Origin: Fragilaria crotonensis
Lineage: Eukaryota > Bacillariophyta > Fragilariophyceae > Fragilariales > Fragilariaceae
Length of the DNA: 64,000 bases
Assembly: GCA_022925895.1 (NCBI GenBank)
Contig: JAKSYS010000043.1
Coordinates: 1-64,000 of the forward strand
Reading direction: 5' to 3'
Position numbers and translations under genes: made by a program. The notes below the pieces were generated by a model. The model was not told where the DNA came from, did not search any database, and saw only the letters and a program-made list of their open reading frames with translations. The first letter of the stretch is position 1, and each line of letters begins with the position of its first letter. This document shows, piece by piece, positions 60,758-64,000 of this stretch.

Positions 60758-63420
60758 ATGAAGATCTCGTTGACGTTTCTGGCGTCACTGTTACTCGCTC
60801 TGGTTCTCGCCAGTGCTGAGAATGCCCAATTGAGAGGGGCTGTGACCGATGTTGAAGCGACACTTTTTGGCAACATTGGACGTTTCCTCAACGGGAAAGG
60901 AGGCAAGAAAGGAGGGAAGAAAGGTTCCGAAGAGGAGATAATAGATGAGTGCTGCACATGCTCATGCGATGATGATAGCGGAAAGGGAAAGGGAGGAAAG
61001 AAGGGATCAAGTGGCAAGGAGTGCGACTGCGACTGCAGTTGCGATGATGATTACCACGCAGATGACGACTGCGGTGACCACTGTGGTGATGACGATGATC
61101 ATGGAGACGATGACGACTCTGGCAAGGGCAAGGGAGGAAAGAAGGGTGGCAAGGGCAAGGGAGGAAAGAAGGGAGGCAAGGGCAAGGGAGGAAAGAAGGG
61201 TGACGATGACGACGACCACGGTGATGACGACGACGATGATTGTGGTGACGACGATGACGATGATGACGACTCCGGAAAGGGCAAGGGAGGAAAGAAGGGC
61301 GACGACGATGACGACTCTGGTAAGGGCAAAGGCAAGGGAGGAAAGAAGGGCGACGATGACGACGACTCTGGCAAGGGAAAAGGAAAGGGAGGAAAGAAGG
61401 GCGACGATGACGACGATTCTGGCAAGGGAAAGGGCAAGGGAGGAAAGAAGGGTGACGACGACGATGACGACCATGGTGACGACGACGATGACTGCGGTGA
61501 TGACGACGATGATGACGACTCTGGGAAGGGCAAAGGCAAGGGAGGAAAGAAGGGTGACGATGACGACGACTCTGGCAAGGGAAAGGGCAAGGGAGGAAAG
61601 AAGGGCGACGATGACGACGACTCTGGCAAGGGAAAGGGCAAGGGAGGAAAGAAGGGCGATGATGATGACGACGATCATGGTGATGATGATGACTGTGAAG
61701 ACCACTGTGGTGATGACGATGACGATGACCACGGTGATGATGATGACTCAGGCAAGGGTAAGGGAGGAAAGAAGGGAGGCAAGGGTAAGGGAGGAAAGAA
61801 GGGAGGTAAGGGTAAGGGAGGAAAGAAGGGAGGCAAGAAGGGAGACGATGATGATGACCATGGTGACGATGACGACGATGACTGCGGTGACGACGACGAC
61901 GATGATGACGACTCTGGCAAGGGAAAAGGCAAGGGAGGAAAGAAGGGTGACGATGATGACGACTCTGGCAAGGGAAAAGGAAAGGGAGGAAAGAAGGGCG
62001 ACGATGACGACGACTCTGGCAAGGGAAAGGGCAAGGGAGGAAAGAAGGGTGACGACGACGATGACGACCATGGTGACGACGACGATGACTGCGGTGATGA
62101 CGACGATGATGACGACTCTGGGAAGGGCAAAGGCAAGGGAGGAAAGAAGGGTGACGATGACGACGACTCTGGCAAGGGAAAGGGCAAGGGAGGAAAGAAG
62201 GGCGACGACGACGACGACTCTGGCAAGGGAAAGGGCAAGGGAGGAAAGAAGGGCGATGATGATGACGACGATCATGGTGATGATGATGACTGTGAAGACC
62301 ATTGTGGTGATGACGATGACGATGACCACGGTGATGATGATGACTCAGGCAAGGGTAAGGGAGGAAAGAAGGGAGGTAAGGGTAAGGGAGGAAAGAAGGG
62401 AGGCAAGGGCAAGGGGGGAAAGAAGGGAGGAAAGAAGGGTGACGATGACGACGACCACGGTGATGACGACGACGATGATTGCGGGGACGACGACGACGAT
62501 GACGACTCTGGAAAGGGCAAGGGAAAGGGAGGAAAGAAGGGCGACGATGATGACGACTCTGGCGGGAAAAGGCAAGGGAGGAAAGAAGGGTGACGATGAT
62601 GACGACTCTGGCAAGGGAAAGGAAAGGGAGGAAAGAAGGCGACGATGACGACGACTCTGGCAAGGGAAAGGGCAAGGGAGGAAAGAAGGGTGACGACGAC
62701 GATGACGACCATGGTGACGACGACGATGACTGCGGTGATGACGACGATGATGACGACTCTGGGAAGGGCAAAGGCAAGGGAGGAAAGAAGGGTGACGATG
62801 ACGACGACTCTGGCAAGGGAAAGGGCAAGGGAGGAAAGAAGGGCGACGACGACGACGACTCTGGCAAGGGAAAGGGCAAGGGAGGAAAGAAGGGCGACGA
62901 CGACGACGACTCTGGCAAGGGAAAGGGCAAGGGAGGAAAGAAGGGAGATGATGACGACGACGATCATGGTGATGATGATGACTGTGAAGACCACTGTGGT
63001 GATGACGATGACGATGACGATGACCACGGTGATGATGACGACTCAGGCAAGGGTAAGGGAGGAAAGAAGGGAGGCAAGGGTAAGGGAGGCAAAGGAAAGG
63101 GAGGCAAGGGAAAGGGCAAGGGAGGAAAGAAAGGCGACGATGACGACGATCATGGTGATGACTACGTTGGTGATGATTACCACGGCGATGATGACGACGA
63201 TTGCGGTGATGATTGCGGCGATGATGATGACTCTGGTAAGGGCAAAGGCAAGGGAGGAAAGAAGGGTGACGACGATGACAGTGGAAAGGGCAAGGGAGGA
63301 AAGAAGGGCGACGACGATGACAGTGGTTGCGACTGCTCGGCTTGCGATTGCCATGGAGAAGATGACTGCTATTGCACATGTGAGTGTGGAGAAAGTTCTG
63401 GAAAGGGCTCATCATCATAA
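60758..63420 (+). CDS. Secreted polyampholyte repeat protein (Asp blocks alternating with Lys/Gly blocks)
   Basis: A signal peptide (residues 1-20, hydrophobic FLASLLLALVLASA, cleavage before ENAQ) is followed by a short unique region and Cys-rich acidic segments (ECCTCSCDDD, ECDCDCSCDDD). A long array then alternates DDDDDSG with KGKGKGGKKG, with His and Cys placed in the Asp runs (DDHGDDDDDCGDDD). The C-terminus is again Cys-rich (CDCSACDCHGEDDCYCTCECGE) and ends with Ser. The N-terminal frame runs to about 62593 and the C-terminal frame covers about 62590-63420. They are offset by a net four missing bases in A and G runs between about 62560 and 62640, so this is either a pseudogene or a sequencing error in the repeat. 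With those bases it would be about 890 codons. Homology is not recognised. The charge pattern resembles polyampholytes of diatom silica walls or metal-binding extracellular proteins; that role is inference. Confidence 0.8.
61110..63125 (+). repeat. Nested tandem repeat array within the secreted protein gene
   Basis: The basic unit is about 50-65 bp: GACGATGACGAC-type runs, then TCTGGCAAGGGAAAGGGCAAG-like and GGAGGAAAGAAGGG. Units are arranged in higher-order repeats: the landmark GACTGTGAAG recurs at 61691, 62288 and 62980, spacings of 597 and 692 bp. Adjacent higher-order copies are nearly identical, which points to recent unequal crossing-over or conversion. Confidence 0.88.
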
Positions 63421-63846
63421 GCTGGGTTACTTCAATCTCCTGTTCGTTTGAGTAAGACTTCCGGATTGGTTCATGCTCCCCCCGCCATCTGAGGGTTGGT
63501 CTGACGACTTCTGGGCAAGGCGTTTAAAGCACCTTGCTGTTACCAGAGGCGATCAAGGCCAGCTGTTACCACTAGTGAGCGGACGGCTAAGCGGACCACA
63601 TCCTTGTGTATTATACCTCGATGTGAGCCCATTCATAGATAGCATTAAGTTAGCGCCTTAAGTGAAGTACTTGGGCGTTAGAGTCGACCATGATATTACT
63701 TATGATGTATAAATATCACGCCCAGCATCTTGGACCCCAGCTGAGACATCAGTAAAACCAACCTGCCACCCCCACAAGGAAACTCTCAACACCCTTTTCT
63801 AACTCACCGACTTCGTTGTTTTCGTAGGCCTTGCGACATTGTTCTG
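63421..63846. other. Intergenic region downstream of the repeat-protein gene
   Basis: No convincing gene is seen; a 62-codon frame at 63473-63661 has no recognisable domain. Confidence 0.4.
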
Positions 63847-64000
63847 ATGTCGGACACGTCGTTTGAGTTAGAAGTACCTTCGGACGTCCTACCTTGGGTT
63901 TGCGGGCCAGGAGCCAATCACTTGGATAAGATCGATGCAATAAACATCCAGGCGCTTCTTGTTGAGGTGCAGCTCTCAAATGAAAGACAGGCTCAAATTC
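63847..64000 (+). CDS. Possible start of a gene running off the right edge
   Basis: An ATG at 63847 opens a frame of 51 codons without a stop to the window end. The sequence is balanced and protein-like (MSDTSFELEVPSDVLPW, then IDAINIQALLVEVQLSNERQ). The complementary strand is also open from the right edge to 63749, so strand choice is uncertain; the + frame is preferred because it has a proper ATG and an amphipathic pattern. The family is not recognised. Confidence 0.35.
   Translation, partial: MSDTSFELEVPSDVLPWVCGPGANHLDKIDAINIQALLVEVQLSNERQAQI

Noticed and set aside
60888-62930. A very long minus-strand frame antisense to the repeat-protein gene
   Set aside because: It is Pro/Ser/His/Arg low-complexity produced by the complement of GAN/AAG/GGN repeats, has no signal peptide or domain, and mirrors the repeat units of the + strand gene.
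61110-63125. CRISPR-like or satellite array
   Set aside because: The repeats are coding, of varying length, without unique spacers, and lie inside one secreted-protein gene.
63749-63979. A minus-strand frame open to the right edge
   Set aside because: It overlaps the + strand frame at 63847, has no ATG within the window and no recognisable domain; it is mentioned only as an alternative strand choice.

Overview
The window looks like nuclear DNA of a diatom or a close stramenopile alga. Host genes have short GT-AG introns of 61-111 bp. Two proteins begin with a signal peptide followed by an ASAFAP-like plastid-entry motif (the RelA/SpoT homologue and TruA). The retrotransposons resemble the Ty1/Copia and Ty3/Gypsy elements known from diatoms, and one secreted protein is built of alternating Asp and Lys/Gly blocks. 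The species cannot be named from the sequence alone.

Layout. 0-6.6 kb is a compact host block: a multi-pass membrane protein running off the left edge (-), a short-chain dehydrogenase (+), an F-box-like Cys-cluster protein (+) and a hydrolase-dead but synthetase-competent (p)ppGpp synthetase (-). 7.7-24.6 kb is a Copia element with 5-bp target duplications (GATAG), split by a Ty3/Gypsy element in the opposite orientation that has its own duplication (GACCA). 24.6-39.7 kb holds no convincing host gene. It starts with a GTAC-rich, palindromic stretch, continues into strongly CpG-depleted DNA with decayed recombinase-like and Copia sequence, and ends at a solo Gypsy LTR (TSD TACTC). 41.3-46.3 kb holds two host genes tail to tail: a five-exon MscS-type mechanosensitive channel (+) and a three-exon protein with two PqiA-like domains (-). 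46.5-58.1 kb is a second copy of the Copia family without the nested insertion (TSD CTCTA). 58.3-59.5 kb is a plastid-type TruA pseudouridine synthase (-). 60.8-63.4 kb encodes a secreted polyampholyte repeat protein, and a possible gene start lies at the right edge.

How things fit together. RSH (plastid alarmone synthesis) and TruA (tRNA modification) both look plastid-targeted. The MscS and PqiA-type genes both encode membrane proteins of the envelope or endomembranes and share a 108-bp 3' intergenic gap. The two Copia copies are each about 11.7 kb once the nested element is removed. That is long for Copia, because about 5 kb of extra coding sequence lies between the 5' LTR and gag, and the first reading frame begins inside the LTR. 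All retroelements here are broken copies.

Most unusual items: the Asp/Lys-Gly polyampholyte gene, the Copia family with LTR-encoded coding sequence, a long 5' extension and a structurally conserved LTR hairpin, and the CpG-depleted and GTAC-rich blocks between them.
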